A DNA stretch of 64,000 bases from Tanytarsus gracilentus (lineage: Eukaryota; Arthropoda; Insecta; Diptera; Chironomidae), in contig JAXRKN010000037.1 in assembly GCA_038502055.1 (NCBI GenBank), positions 5,103,501 to 5,167,500 of the forward strand. The letters are read 5' to 3'. Positions 38,961 to 52,800 of the stretch are shown here, piece by piece. The notes beneath the pieces were generated by a model. It saw only the letters and a list, made by a program, of their open reading frames with translations, did not search any database and was not told the origin of the DNA. Positions within the stretch are counted from its first letter, which is position 1; each line of letters begins with the position of its first letter. The position numbers were made by a program, and so were the translations under genes.

Positions 38961-41900
38961 ATGTCATCGCATCGAGACCTCGAGTATCATGTGAAGCAAG
39001 TGAAACATGCTCTCACGCATTTTAAAGATGTCATTAACAAGAACAAGCTCGAGATGTTGCCTGGCAATGGCACAATTCTTTTAGAGACCATAGCGAATAT
39101 AAATTCGGCACTCAGAAGCAACAAATATCATACAAAAAGTAGTGCAGTCATTTCTGCGACGCAACAAGTTCAATTTGTGTTGGGAAAACTTATAAAGTTT
39201 TGCGATGACGCACTCATAAGTGAAAATGAGCAGGATTTTATTGCAGTCAATAAGGAGAATGTTAAAGAATTGGTGGAACAACTCATCGATGGTGTCACTG
39301 TGAGTAAAAACAAGTCGATTTCCTTTTTCTAGCATATGTCATAGTAAATAACATATGACTGGGTGTATTAATGCGGGAGGAGATTAGATAAGGGAGAGTT
39401 ATAGTGAAACATTTAGTGCGTCATGAACTAGGATGGGACAAATAGAGATTTTGTGATAATACTTTTAAAAAAACTATAGAATGTGATTCATAATATTTTG
39501 CTGACTTGACGGCAATAAAAAACTCTTTCGATATTGAATTACTAAAATAAGTCATAAAAAATTTTTATTTTCAGAATCTTGTTGACGTCGCTCGAGAAAA
39601 AAATGCCATTGAAGCGTCGCAAAGCATGCAACGACCGAAATACAGTGATATGGAAATTATAAATGGACAACGAAATTCCCTTCCGGATATAACGACAACG
39701 CCGAAAGATGAGAATGGAAAATTTTTTCCCTCATCGAGTCAAGTGAGAGCGTCGCAGAGCAGCGAAAATATTCTTTCGGATGGCATCGATGGCGAAAATC
39801 CACCGCCAACAAAACCCCCTCGACATTTGAATGTTCCCTTACCACCATCAATTCCGCCAAAGAAACCGCAGACACGAGACAGCGTTGATAGTAGCAATGC
39901 ATATGCATATCGATCAAAGTCGCCCGATATGAACTCGAGCATCGGAAGCATGGGATCAATGTTTAATAATTTGAGCATCGATAATGATATTCATAATCTT
40001 GGCATGGAGGATGGAAAGCTTGATTTTGTGAATGTCAAGAATAGCATTTCGTCGGTCGAAAATAAATTCTCGTCGTCGTCATCGTTCGAGCATCGAACAT
40101 CGAATGAATCGGGATTTGTGTCAATTACATCGCAAAGCAATATTTTTAAGCAGCAACAGCAACAAATGATTGTCACCACTCAAGAGCATTCATCGCCCAT
40201 CATGAGCATCAGTCAGAGTCACGATGATGTGCAGAAGATTAGCAATCTCGATCAGCAACCCATAGTCATATCATCACCATTTCAGGAAAAAGAATTCAAG
40301 TATAATTTTAATAGTGATGACACCACGTCGCCGCCGCCACTACCCGTTAAAACTCGATCGAAGAAATTTGAGAGTCAAAGATCGCTCTACGATAATGTGG
40401 AAGCGTCCGAGAGCAGCAGCAACAACAACAACAATAGTTCTCTCCTTACAATCGTCACGACTTCATCCTCAAACTCTTCACTCGCTTCCTCATCAACAAT
40501 CACTAGCTTCTCGAATGCATTTTCGCATGATAACAGCTTTGAATTTCATAAGCACTCATCGTCCGTTAAAAATAAATATTTTAGCTGTATTGAGCCGAGG
40601 AATTTAATGCATGAAGAGATTCTGCTGGGTGGTGAAGATAAACCGCCGTTGCCACCGAAAAAGAATAAACATAGTGAGTACAGTTGAAATTATTTTTAAT
40701 TAAAGTGATTTAAAATAATTAAGAAATGAGGTGCGCGGGATTTAATTTTAAGTACAAAATTTTAATTAAACTTAAAAATTTTGAATTTAAGTAACATTTG
40801 AAATTATTCGTGATCAAATTTATATAAATTTCAAACATGAGAAAACAAAAAGGTTCGAATCCTTAAATTTATCAAACAAAAATGAGACTTCATATAGGAT
40901 TGATATTGTTGATGAATTAAATTATTTTTTTTTTTGAAAAATTAATTCATAATGAAATTTCTATTCATGTTAATGCTCCACTAGTGTTTCAAAGTGTAGC
41001 TTATTCAGGTGAGAAATGTTTACATAGAAAAGAGAAAATTATCTTGTGGTTATCGATGTGTAGATTCATCTTCATTTCATCTCAATGCACGAAACATAGC
41101 GATCAGAACACATGTTTATGATTTCTAAAAAAAATATTTAGCTATTTTTAGTTAAGCTTCAAAAAACAAGGGCTGAGGACTCTTTTTTAAAAATTTAAAT
41201 AAAATTTAAAAAATTTGAAATAATTTTAATATTTTATTTAAAATTTTATTTACAACTTTTCAACCCTTGAAAATTACTCCAAACATGTGCATTACCTTCA
41301 CTAATTTTTTTCTCTCTTTTAAGTTATGGCCTACATGGAAATATTTGGCAATGCCCAACATACACATATTCAATCCAACAACAGCGACTTAATGATGGCA
41401 AGACATTCAATGCACACTTTTTCGCAGTCATCATCAAAAATATACAGTGAAAATGACAATTTAGTGCCAAGGTATGTAAAATTTTAATTATTTTAAAAAA
41501 TATATTTTAAATTGTAATTTTTTAATTTAGTATTCCACCAAAATTAAATAATAGTGAAGCTAAGCCTGCGCTACCACCGAAGAAGCTTCGGCTTCAATCA
41601 TCAACACGATTCCTCCCAACGCCACCGCAAAGTCCTCAAGCTAGAAATGACTCGCACTTCTTCCCTTCGTCACCATCACCCTCAACACCCAATAATTTTA
41701 CTCGCATCGAAGATGTTAAAACTCCAACAATTGAGGTAATTAAGACGCCACAAATTTTAAGCAACGAATCGGAAATGCCTTGCAACAACAACAATGATAT
41801 TATGAATGTCGAAGACGAAGAGGTGATTTTAAGAAAGAAACCCGAAAAGGTAAAGTCAAATTTTTTGTATGCGGCTTAAATTTTAAATTTTTTTCCAGAA

Positions 41901-43521
41901 TCTTATCGAGGAAATGGAAATTTCCGGATATTTAATCTTCAAGAAGGAGGAAGAAGAAGGACCAGATATCAAAGGTGGACAAGTTGATGCACTCATTGTG
42001 CATGCGACGAACCCCCAAAAAGTATCTGAAGGTGAGAATTTTATGACTTATCAGTCCGCAACTACAGTGATCGATCGAATGTCATAACTCATGTTAATTA
42101 CATTCTCAAACTCTTTTCAGCATTTGGTGAAGCATTTTTAGCAACATATCGAACTTTTATTGAACCATATAATCTAGTCGAAAAACTAACGCACAGGTAT
42201 TCATTTTTCAATAAGCACATTAATGATCAAAAACAAAAGGCGGCCAAAGAGACATTCAGGTGTGTTGCGTAAGCTTGTTAAGTTTAATGTTTTTCAACTA
42301 ATTTTTTTCTGTTTGACGCTAATTTCAGCCTTTTGGTACGCGTTACAAATGATTTAACGTGAGTTGAATAATTTTTCATTTTCAAGTCGTCAAACTAAAT
42401 GTTTTGTTTGATTTCAGCCTTCCCGATTTAACCACGGAGCTAATGCAGAAATTAATTGATTTCGTTCACAACTTGGTGATTTCCGGTGAGATATTTATGG
42501 CGAAATTGCTGCGAGCGAAAGCAATAGAAAAAGCGCTCTTGTTAAAGCATCGAAAGAGGCCTGTACCAAATTATCTGTCAGAACGTCCCGTTCTCAGTAA
42601 TCCACCGATATTGCTGGATCTTAAATCAACTGAAATTGGTATGAATAATTTTTTTAAAAATTAATAAAACTTTAATGACATTTTTTCAGCTGAGCAAATG
42701 ACAATTCTTGATGCTGAACTGTTTCACAAAATTGAGATTCCGGAAGTTCTTGTGTGGGCTCGAGAGCAAAACGAGGAGAGATCGCCCAACTTGACACTCT
42801 TCACTGCTCATTTTAATAAACTTTCTTACTGGTAAAAAAGTTAAAAATTTAAAATTCTTAAAATTTACAAAAAATATTTCAGGGCCCGAACGCAAATCTT
42901 GAAACAAAATGACGCGAGAGATCGCGAAAAGTACGTGATGAAATTCATAAAGATCATGAAGCATTTGAGGAAAATAAACAATTACAATTCATATCTCGCG
43001 CTTCTATCTGCATTAGGTGAGTTTCTAAATTCGCTAAAACTCCATTTAATAATTTAAATAATTTTCAGATTCGGCTCCAATTCGACGCTTGGAATGGCAA
43101 AAAAATATAACGGAAGGACTGAAAGAATATTGTGCTCTTATCGATTCAAGTTCGAGCTTTCGCGCATATCGGCAAGCGTTGAGTGAGACACAAGGATCGT
43201 GCATACCTTACATTGGCTTGGTGCTTCAGGATTTGACATTTGTTCACATTGGAAATCCCGACTTTTTATCTGATGGCTCCATAAACTTCTCTAAACGATG
43301 GCAACAATATAATATTGTAATGAATATGAAGAGATTTCGTAATAGGTGAGATTGAAAAATTAATTTAATTAAAATTAACTAAACGCATCTTTTTCAGTTC
43401 GTACACATTTAAGAAAAACGACCGAATAATTGGATTTTTCGATAACTTTGAAGAATATTTTGATGAAGATGCGATGTGGCAGATATCGGAGAAAATAAAG
43501 CCTAGAAAAAAAAATTATTAG
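38961..43521 (+). CDS. C3G: C3G / RapGEF1, Rap1 guanine-nucleotide exchange factor
   Basis: Twelve coding exons: 38,961-39,299; 39,575-40,673; 41,324-41,471; 41,531-41,849; 41,899-42,031; 42,121-42,259; 42,329-42,358 (30 bases); 42,418-42,638; 42,690-42,831; 42,883-43,016; 43,069-43,345; 43,398-43,521. They give 1,034 residues (human RAPGEF1 about 1,080). The N-terminal helical part is followed by a long disordered region with Crk-SH3 type proline motifs: PPSIPPKKP, PPLPVK, PPLPPKK and PALPPKK. The Ras exchanger motif domain spans about residues 636-750. The CDC25 catalytic domain runs from about 790 to near the end (EVLVWARE, FNKLSYWARTQI, YLALLSALDSAPIRRLEW, FRAYRQALSE). It should load Rap1 with GTP after recruitment by Crk adaptors to control adhesion, as in Drosophila. 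A splice acceptor at 38,904-38,905 shows a noncoding exon upstream. The gene appears complete. Confidence 0.95.
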
Positions 43522-44190
43522 TAATTAATAGAAGAACGCAGTCATAAAAATGCTTTCGCTTCGTATCTTATGATTTTTAAAATGCAAAACATAAATAGAA
43601 CTTACATAACTATACAATATTTATGAATGTGTCAACTGCATCCTTATGAAAGAAAAAAGTAATTCTCACACAACAATTTACACTTTACATAAAAATATTT
43701 GTCATAGATGAAAAAAAAGGAATTTTAAGTCATTGCATGTGGTTAAAAAAATATTGCTACTTTTTTCTTTTTTCCGAGGAGATTTTTTTTTCTATCTCCT
43801 TGGCAGTAAAATAAATTAATAAGCACATGACAACCGATTAATGAAGAGATATGATAAATCTAGTTCAATACCAATGATTAATGATTAGCAGATAAAATAC
43901 TTATGATTGAATTACAAATATTATGATTAAAAATTAAAATAATAGCGATTATGCATTTTGATGAATTATCCTTTGAAAGGGTTGGAAAATAAAAATAAGA
44001 TAAAAAAGTTTTTTGTTTTTAATTTTAAAAAAAATTATTAATGAAGATGCGATCAAAATATCAACAGTTGTTCCAACCACATGCATCCATTCCAAAGTGG
44101 TGAGTGTGGTGAATAAAACATAATTTTTAGTACTCTTCAGCATATATATTCTCTTCATTTTAGTACACCACACATAACACACTCAACGGC
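43522..44190. other. C3G 3' region and Notch upstream flank
   Basis: The left part is the probable C3G 3' UTR, with AATAAA at 43,810-43,815. The right part leads to the proposed Notch start site near 44,191. No open frame is supported. Confidence 0.55.
43810..43815 (+). terminator. Possible polyadenylation signal of C3G
   Basis: AATAAA about 290 bases after the C3G stop codon, in the correct orientation. It is supported only by motif and position. Confidence 0.45.
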
Positions 44191-44217
44191 AGTTACGAGT
44201 CGATCGCCGAAGTGAAC
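44189..44217 (+). promoter_or_regulatory. Putative Notch core promoter (Inr plus MTE)
   Basis: The sequence GGCAGTT fits the insect initiator, with the A at 44,191 as +1. At exactly +18 to +27 (44,208-44,217) is CGAAGTGAAC, which matches 8 of 10 positions of the motif ten element consensus CSARCSSAAC. The block is less AT-rich than its surroundings, as expected for the start of a 5' UTR. It would give a 5' UTR of about 515 bases ahead of the Notch ATG. There is no good DPE at +28 and no TATA box. Confidence 0.5.
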
Positions 44218-44705
44218 ACCACGCTACTCGAAAATCGTGTCTTAAATAATTAAAAATAATTGTAAAATTAATTAAATAATCAATGAAGATCATCGCTAAT
44301 GACTTTAGGATCGCGAAAGAAGAGAAAAATTTACAAAAATGACTTAAGCAAGCGAGAAAAATCTCTAAAATTAAAATTATGAACTCGGGCAAGAGCACCA
44401 GAATTAAAAATGTCCGACATGAATACAAGAAAAAATGAAGAAGTGGAGAGTAAACTATGTGAAGTGGTTTTATAGTGTTTGGTGCCATTTTTCTGGTCGC
44501 TGATAAATTCCGCGGCAAATTTGCATATAGCAACGAGAAAAGAATAATAAACGACTTACAAAAAAAATAATTTTCATGTAGCATAAAGTGAAAAATAATT
44601 CTTAAAGACTTTTACAAAGAAATTTTAGTTCTTAAATTTTTAGTTTGCTTGTTGAAAAAAAGTTTCCTTTCTTGATTTTCGCAATCGATCATCGGAGAGT
44701 GAAAA

Positions 44706-46818
44706 ATGCCTTATACAATGTGGAATAAATATTTATTAGCACTCTTAATTGGATTTGGATTAATTAATTCAAGCTATGGTAAGTTATCATTATCGCAATA
44801 ATATGTCGCAAGCGTGCAGTGTGAGAAAAAAAAGTTATTCCGTTGATACGTTGCGAGTCGGCGATAAGGCGCAAAATTTTTCATGATCGTCCGACCAATG
44901 AAAAGCGTAGAAAATATATTTATCCGTTTTTCCGAGGAAAAACATTGAATTTCAACGCATGTGGTGGAAACGAAGAAAAATGAAGAAAATATGCGCGGCG
45001 AACCCAAGAATAAAATTTATTTTGTGCGCAGTATTGCCATAAGGATATCTATGTGCATTCGCATTGCAGTTCCACTGTCTATAAAAGGAAGATCGAGACC
45101 GAATACAAAAAGTCATTCAATGCAAAAATATTTTTTTTTTCGAACTTTTTTATTATTTCGTTTAAAGAATGTCGAGAATCGACTTGCAGGGAACGTCGAG
45201 AGCGCATTTATAAGGGCTTGCGAAGGTTGCAGTTTGAAATTTTATAAGTGATGCAATAAATTAAATTATAGGGGTTGATTTAAAAGTTTTTTGAAGGAAT
45301 TCTCCAAAAAGGATTTTTAACGGTTTTATTAAATTTTTTTTACAATTTGCAAATTCAAAAATATTAAAATTTAACTCTCATAAAAGAGCTCAAAAAGAAT
45401 TGATAAAAGTTTATAGAATTATTTTAAATCAAAAAGTTTCTTTTCTATCCTAATTTATCGACTCGTCGTCGTATCCATTAAATGCTTAAAATCGCCCGCA
45501 AAAAAATCTTTCGGGAAAATGCGCTGAAATCTGAATTTAAAAGTTGCGAAATGCGAAACAAAAGAAAGAAATTTAAAAATCTTTTATTCGATCAGGAGAA
45601 CGAGAAAGAAGGCAGCAAAAAGAGGCAAAGGAGAGAAAAACTAGTTTGTGAGATTTTCTAAAAAGAAGAACATCATCGCGAACGAGGCACTAAAATGCAA
45701 TTTATCAGCAGATTAGAGAATTTTTGTGTTCAATAAAATATTTATATATTTTTTTCTCTGGTGGGTGTGAATTTAAAAAATAATTTTTGTCACATCAGCT
45801 CAAGTGCACTTTATACGAAAAAAAAATTATTATGATTTTTTCATAAACTCTCTCACACACCGAAAGTCGCACACATGCTGCACATTGTCGTTTTCTCTAC
45901 GAAAAAAGCCTAACAGATGTCTTTTTTTCCCTATCCTCTGAAAACACATAACGAACCAAAACTATATAACACATTTCTTTTTTTTTCTCCTTTCCTTTAT
46001 TATTTTACGGCTCTCTCACTACTTGTGCTCGGTGCTGTGTGTGCCTTAAAAACTCTTCTCGTCGTCATCAACATCATTGCTGCTCCTCTACATATCTCTT
46101 GTTACAACTCTTACGCTCTTTTATATTACAGTATAAAGGGGGAATGTTCAAAACAATTATTATTGTTGTTGTTAGTCACTAGTGTGATCCTCAAAAATTG
46201 ATTAGAGCAGAAAAGAGCTTGAGGGTTAGAATTATTTACAAAAATTAATATTTTATGTTTTTTATAAAGGTATTTTAAAGTAATTAAAGGTTCTTGATGG
46301 TCTTTTTGCTTGAATATTTTTAAAATAAACTTTTTAACTATTTTTCAATCGTTCAAAAATCAAATTATTACTTGATTCAATTTCAAACTATCTGATTTGT
46401 AATTAAAACTGGAAATACCCAAAGTTTAATTTTTTACAATAGAAAATTTTAAAATAATTTTTCTTAAAATTCTACAATTTTTTCGTCCTCTCCCGTTCCA
46501 TTAAATGAATCTCAAATACACAAAAAAATCTCCAATTTTACATCGTATCCCAAATTTCTCATATGTTTGTAAAGATTTTAAAATTCTTCTTTTATATTAT
46601 ATTTTTTTTTCGGGTGATGATGCGAAAGAGAAATAAGAAGAAGAAGGGAATAATAAGAGTAAAATGAGAGAGTGAGAAAGAGGAACAAGCAAATATATGT
46701 ATGAGGAACGATCGGGAGATGTGCAGAATATTCAGTGTAGAGCATAGAACTGAGGATTATTATTAAATTTCAAAAAAGTAGAGAGCGAACCTGAAAAGAA
46801 TTTTCTTCTTTTTTGTTT

Positions 46819-46853
<35 letters not shown>

Positions 46854-49800
46854 TGTCGTTCAATTTTTTTTTATGTTTCTTATTTATTTCCTTGTTAAAC
46901 TGTGTTGGTGTAAATATGAGGGTGCATTTTAAAACATTCGAGGAAGAGATCTGGAGCTATGCCATAAAAGCACTCACACCACCAAACGAGGGACAATTTT
47001 TAAGGTTGTTGATGAAGAAATTTTCAATTTCCGTTAGTACTTGAACGAATTGTGTGAAACATGTGAAATATTATTTCATACTTGCAGTGTCGCACTCGAT
47101 GGAAAATTTTCTTGTTTATTCTTTTCTAACGGTCATCCGAAAATGGTGATCGAAGCTGAGTGAGAGAGAGAAAAATTTAACTTTTTGATGATTTATGATC
47201 GTGATATGAATTTATAATTTTTCATTTTTATTTCTTTCTTCACATATTCTGATCGCCTCTCGTTCTCTCTCTCGGACGAATGTCATAAAACCCTAAATAT
47301 GGCAAAACCTGTTGTTGTTCGCCTGATGATCATATTTCTACTGCTTATTAATATTTTCTTTGGAGACTTTTAAATTTTCTTGAGACGATGCAGTGGTTTA
47401 TTAAAAAGTTTATTGAAGGGATTTAGGAGCTTGAGACATTCTTGAGGAAATTGAGTTTTACAAGTTTATTACACAAAAATCTTTGATGAGTTAGAAATCT
47501 TTAGAATAATTTTCATTAATGTTTTAAATTTTTTTAACGCTATTTAATTTTCACATTAAAATATATTTTTCTAACTCTTAATATCTTCCAGTAAATTCGC
47601 ATTATTCTATGAAAATATAACAACTAATATCGAAAAAATAGCTTGTCAAACACATAAAAAATATTGTCTATAACAGCATAAGAATCGAGCAAACAATAGT
47701 TCCAAATTGTTAAAATGTTATTGCCATTGTGAAGATGATTTCATCGGAACTAGATGGAATTTTTTTGAGCGCTACAAAATTTCGGTGAAAAAAGATAAAA
47801 CTTCAATACACAATTATTTATCTAAATTAAAAATGATTTTTGCTCGTTTAATGCTTGTTGGTGTCAATTTCAATTGAATTTGCACGACATTGTTGCTAAT
47901 TTGTTGCCCGAAAATGTTTAAATGAATTTTTTTCTGCATTTTTTTACTTAAATTTCTTCTTGTTCTTCGCGACAACCACCATGCAGTGCATCACAGCGAG
48001 TGAAACGAGGAAAAGAATGCAAAATAAAGCAGATTAATTAATTAAGAAAATATAATTCACCCAATTAGACAGTTTGTGGAGTGTTTGGATGATGATGCAA
48101 AGCCTTGTCGCGTTGTTTCCTCTCTCCCATGCCAGTGCAGCGCAATAAAAATAAATTTAAAGAGCATTTTAATTATAAAACAGTCGAAAGAGTTCGAGAG
48201 TTGACCATAATAAAAGTTTTTGTGTTAATTGCCTTCGTCTCTTTTTTTTCCCTCTCGACTTTTCCTTCACAACTCTCGGTTCGATTAGAGACAATTTGGC
48301 TTGAGAGCATGATGTAAAATTTTATTAAATTGGGTTAGATTGACGGACAGATTTGAAGTTAATTAAATAACGATAAAAAAAATATAATGTTGTAACTATT
48401 TTTTAAATCATTGTAAACATGTAAGGTCAATTCGTTTTGCCTTTAATAAAATTCACAAAAATATTTAAAAATTCACATTTCTAGGCATAAAATCCCTCTG
48501 CATTGCTTTATACAAACACTCACTAGCCTTTCTTTCTCTCCCGCGCTCTTCACATCATCGCAAGCATATTAAACAAGTACATAAAAAATATTATTTTTCA
48601 ACTTATTTATCGAAGTTGAGGTTGTTGCGGTTTTTCTCTTTCGTATATTTTTTTCCTCTTCTTAGCGATCGAAAGCGGATTAAGAGAGCGCTTTGGGAAC
48701 TAACTTGATAAACTTCATTTCACAATCTCCCTCTGTACATAATTTAAATAATTATATGATATGGATCTGAAACACTTAAGCGAGTGGGATTCACATCGAA
48801 GTGATATTTTTTTCCTATTAATGCTTTTTAATTGTATGGAGGCATTTCTTATTATGATTTTTATGAGCTATGTTGTGAGTTTTTATGATTTTGATTGGAG
48901 TTTTAATTGAGAACTTGATTGGATACAAAAAAAGATGCAAAATAAGTAACAAAAGAACTTTTTTTGATTTTTTGTTCCTTAACTAATTTAAAAATCGATT
49001 TTATTTCAACACCACAACTATTTCGCAATAGTTCTTTGATCTGCGAGCATAGCAAAATTATTTGAGGAAGTAACTGAAAAAAATGTTCACGCAAATAATT
49101 TTTTATCAGCTTTTATTCTCGAGAGAGAGAGAATAATGAAAAATTCTTTATTAATTCAATTGAAGAAAATATTTCTTTCATCGTCAAAACCGCACATGCA
49201 CAGTTAATAAATTTGCTCGATGAAGTCATCATCCGCAATGAAAGGCAGAAAGGATAAATCGATGATCCGCAATGCATTCGTTATTAATTAAAGAGGTGTG
49301 CACACTCGCATTAATTTTTATTGCGGCTTAAGAAGTGCATTTTTCATTTCTTTCAACATTTTATGCACTCAACGTTCAAATTAAATTAATCTCTGACGCA
49401 TCAATAGCAACAATGTGAAATGAAGAAAATGTGAACAATGGAATTGCAGCAAGAAGCTGACTTGAAACAAATTTAATTATGCAACATTTTTTACGTCATA
49501 AGTTCATGTTAAATAAATTGTAACTTACATGTAAATCTTTTATAAACTGTCATTAAATCAAACTTTTTGTTTAACTGCACATCAAAATCGTTCTTCAAAC
49601 ATTCACGAGGAATTTAAACGATTTCCGTCCCAAATTAATCTCAAAATGTTGATCAAGAACTCAAATTTATATTTCTTATTTTCCTAGAATGAAGCACATG
49701 CCGGCAATGTGAGCTGTGAGAGTTCAATTCTGTGTATAAAAGAGAAGGTTTTGATTTACAGAGCTCGCGTTTTAAGGGATATTCAAAAATATTTTTTAAT

Positions 49801-52800
49801 TTAGAGCAAATTGCGTTTTTGAAAAACTTTCAAATTTTGAAGTTAAGCCAATTCAAAATATTCTTAAACCATGTGCGTTCTTTTAATGGCAGTTCCAATT
49901 TAATTGTCACAACCCAGCCACTTAAAACCACACACATGTACACACAATATGTGAAATTAATCTCTTCCACAAAAGCGAATTCTTTCTCATTCATCCTTCT
50001 TTCAACTGCGCATTAATGACTGCAAACAAGCAATTGAGAATTGCGCTAATTGTTGAAATAAAAAAATTTCATTCATGCCGACAATTTCTTCACAAAATGC
50101 ATCTGCAAATAATTTCATGTGAGACACACAAAAAAATATCTTTTAAGCTTTCAATTTACATGTTTTCTTTCTCAGCAATGTTGTATTTATTAATTAGCGA
50201 TTGCTTGCAAAAATGTTCTGCTAAAGAGAGAAAAATTATAAAAATCAATTTGAGAGCTTGTTGAAGGAGTAAACATAAGACAGAAGGATTGTTGGCGATT
50301 AATCATCAGCAATATGAATAACAAACAAGTTGTTGGAAAATATTTTTAATGCACGCAGTGGTCGTTCGTTGCTGCATATGGCTGAATAAAAAGAAGAAGA
50401 AAAGCTAATTTTGTAAATTTATCATTTGAATTAAAATATTTTGGAATTTTTAACATTAAAAGCGAAATGAAATTTAAAAATTAAAAAATTAAAGAAATTA
50501 AAAATTTAACGTTAAATTTTTTTCACAAATTTGCATTATAAGCAGTAATAAATCACCCCTTGCATCAGTCAATAAATAAACAATGCCGCGGCAACTTGTT
50601 CGAAATGTTTATGAATCGTAAGATCAATTTTTTTTTTTCATTCTCAAATGAATTGCAGAATGAGAATTATTAGCATTGATCTCATTTGCATAAATTAATT
50701 TCAAAAACGCCTTTCAGAAACAGAGCTTTAAGAAATCAAAGTGAAAAGAGATGTTTTTTTCGGGGCGATTAGCTTAATTTTCATTATGGCCATCATCACA
50801 TGTGTTTAAGAATGTTTTAATCTCTCATTTTGGAAATTTTTCCACAATAAAAAAGAAGAAGAAAGAATTGCCCGACAGCCACATGTCACATGGCTGCATG
50901 TACTGGGATTATGGAAATTCTTTCGTCAGTTAACTGTAGTCGGACTTGCATGACTGTGAATTGAAGTTAATAACAACTCAGCGCATAAAATAAAATGCTT
51001 CGAGCGAGTACACTTTGACAGAACTAGAAAATGATCGGAGTAATGATATACATTAGCCATTTTCATACGAGACGCGCAATTTAAATTTAAATAAGATATA
51101 GGAGAAAAGCGATTTTATAGACTTAGATGGAAAAATTTCTCTTCTATTGAATTTTGCATTTTTTGAACTGCAGCATAAACTTTATGTTGAGTTAAAATTC
51201 AAAAAACGTAGAGCGAATTCAATTTGACGTAAAAATATTAAAAAAACCTTGAACTTTGTAATTTTGTCAAAATTATAATGAAATTAACTACACGACATAG
51301 TCCCAAACCAAGTCAACTCAGATTAATTTACGAAATTTTTATCATCCGTTTTCCGGCTATCTCTCGTTTATCCATCTGGTTGTAAAACTCGAGACTTGAT
51401 TCATTCACATCGTTGTCGCATTTCATTCATGAAAAAAAAATGTTTATATAAAAAGCGTCGAGTGAGAAGAGAAAAAAAGTTTTTGTCACATATTGAGAGT
51501 GAATAGAATTCTACGCGTGCTCCTTTAATTTCCAGCTTTCTTATCTCTGCATATAAATCAGAATTTATTTCCACCACTCAAGCACTTAAGAGCGTTTTAA
51601 GATATTTTTCCTTCTTCACCATCATGTGGGTATTCTATTAGCTTAAGAATTATTGCAACTGGAAAGACTTTAAAGGATTATAGTGGCATGATGGTAGTTG
51701 AGCTATTAAGTTGATACTGAGAATTTTTAACGAACTTTTCTGCAATGCTTAAAATGTGTAAATCAATCAATTTGCTTTATTGAATTAATACTTAATGAAA
51801 TCTTCGTAGTCGCCAATGAATTTCTCCTCAATTTTATCGATGAATTTGCCGCTGAATTGTGAGAGATTAAACAATTCAACTTTACATTTCTATGTCTCAT
51901 GTACAAATAAAGTAAACGACATCATTTAAGTCCGTTTGTCAATCATCAATTACTTTTCCCTTTCTTTCATTCCATTTTTTTTTATCGCAGCACGCTTAAA
52001 AACTTTTTTCTCGTCTCTATTTTTAAGTAAATCATATTTAAATTCAAGTCTTTCTGTTGTGCTCACAGTCTTATATGACAAATAGTCGGAAATTGTAAAA
52101 CTAACGCAAACATTAAAACTATGTTGTTGGTTTCGATGACACGAGGAGCGGCGACTAGAAGAGAAATTTAACTTTTAACACAATTTTGAATAATTTCAAT
52201 TTGAACTCGCTCTGCGTTTTGACTTCTGTTTACGTAAGCATAGATTGAATTTGCCTTACGTTAAAGAATCTTTAGAATATTTTTAAAATCTTCAAATTTT
52301 CATCCCTTGCCTTCTTTTATACTACATTCACACTCCAATCGGTTGATCGTCAGTATGAACGCTCTCTTTGCGCTTGTGTTTAGCTCTCCGCGAGCTTCAC
52401 AACACTTTTTTCTCCTCTTTTTCAATTTGACTGCTGACAAATCTCGAGAAGAGAAAAGAAACTGTGAGAACCGCCAATTTATTATTATTATTATTTGAAA
52501 TCTTTCCTTTCCATGTATTTTCGCACTCATACACCAATGAAAATTTCTTCGTTTTCTCGCTTATGTCCATGCTTCTTATCTGAGACTCTCTTTTACTTCA
52601 TTTCGCTTTTTCTCTTTTCCAATACCTCCAATAATGCTTTAAGTAATATCTAAGTGAAGAAGAAGAAGAAAAAACTAAAAAGCTTTTAAAGAGACCCAAA
52701 GTTGGGAGTTAGACAAAGGCGAGTTAAATGGGTGGATTAAGACGCATTTTGTGATTGCTAATTTTTGAGTTTTAAATTAACGTAATCATATGAATTTGCT

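Noticed and set aside
40852..40862. GGTTCGAATCC, a tRNA B-box look-alike, with a similar string at 57,213
   Set aside because: No A-box, acceptor stem or anticodon arm can be built around either copy.
42197..42200. Possible donor after the C3G codons THR at 42,196
   Set aside because: Reading on to 42,259 gives the conserved RYSFF and AAKETF parts of the exchanger-motif domain and joins in phase to the microexon.
45917..46201. 94-codon hydrophobic plus-strand frame in Notch intron 1
   Set aside because: T-rich low-complexity DNA gives Leu/Phe-rich frames by chance; no splice partners or motifs.
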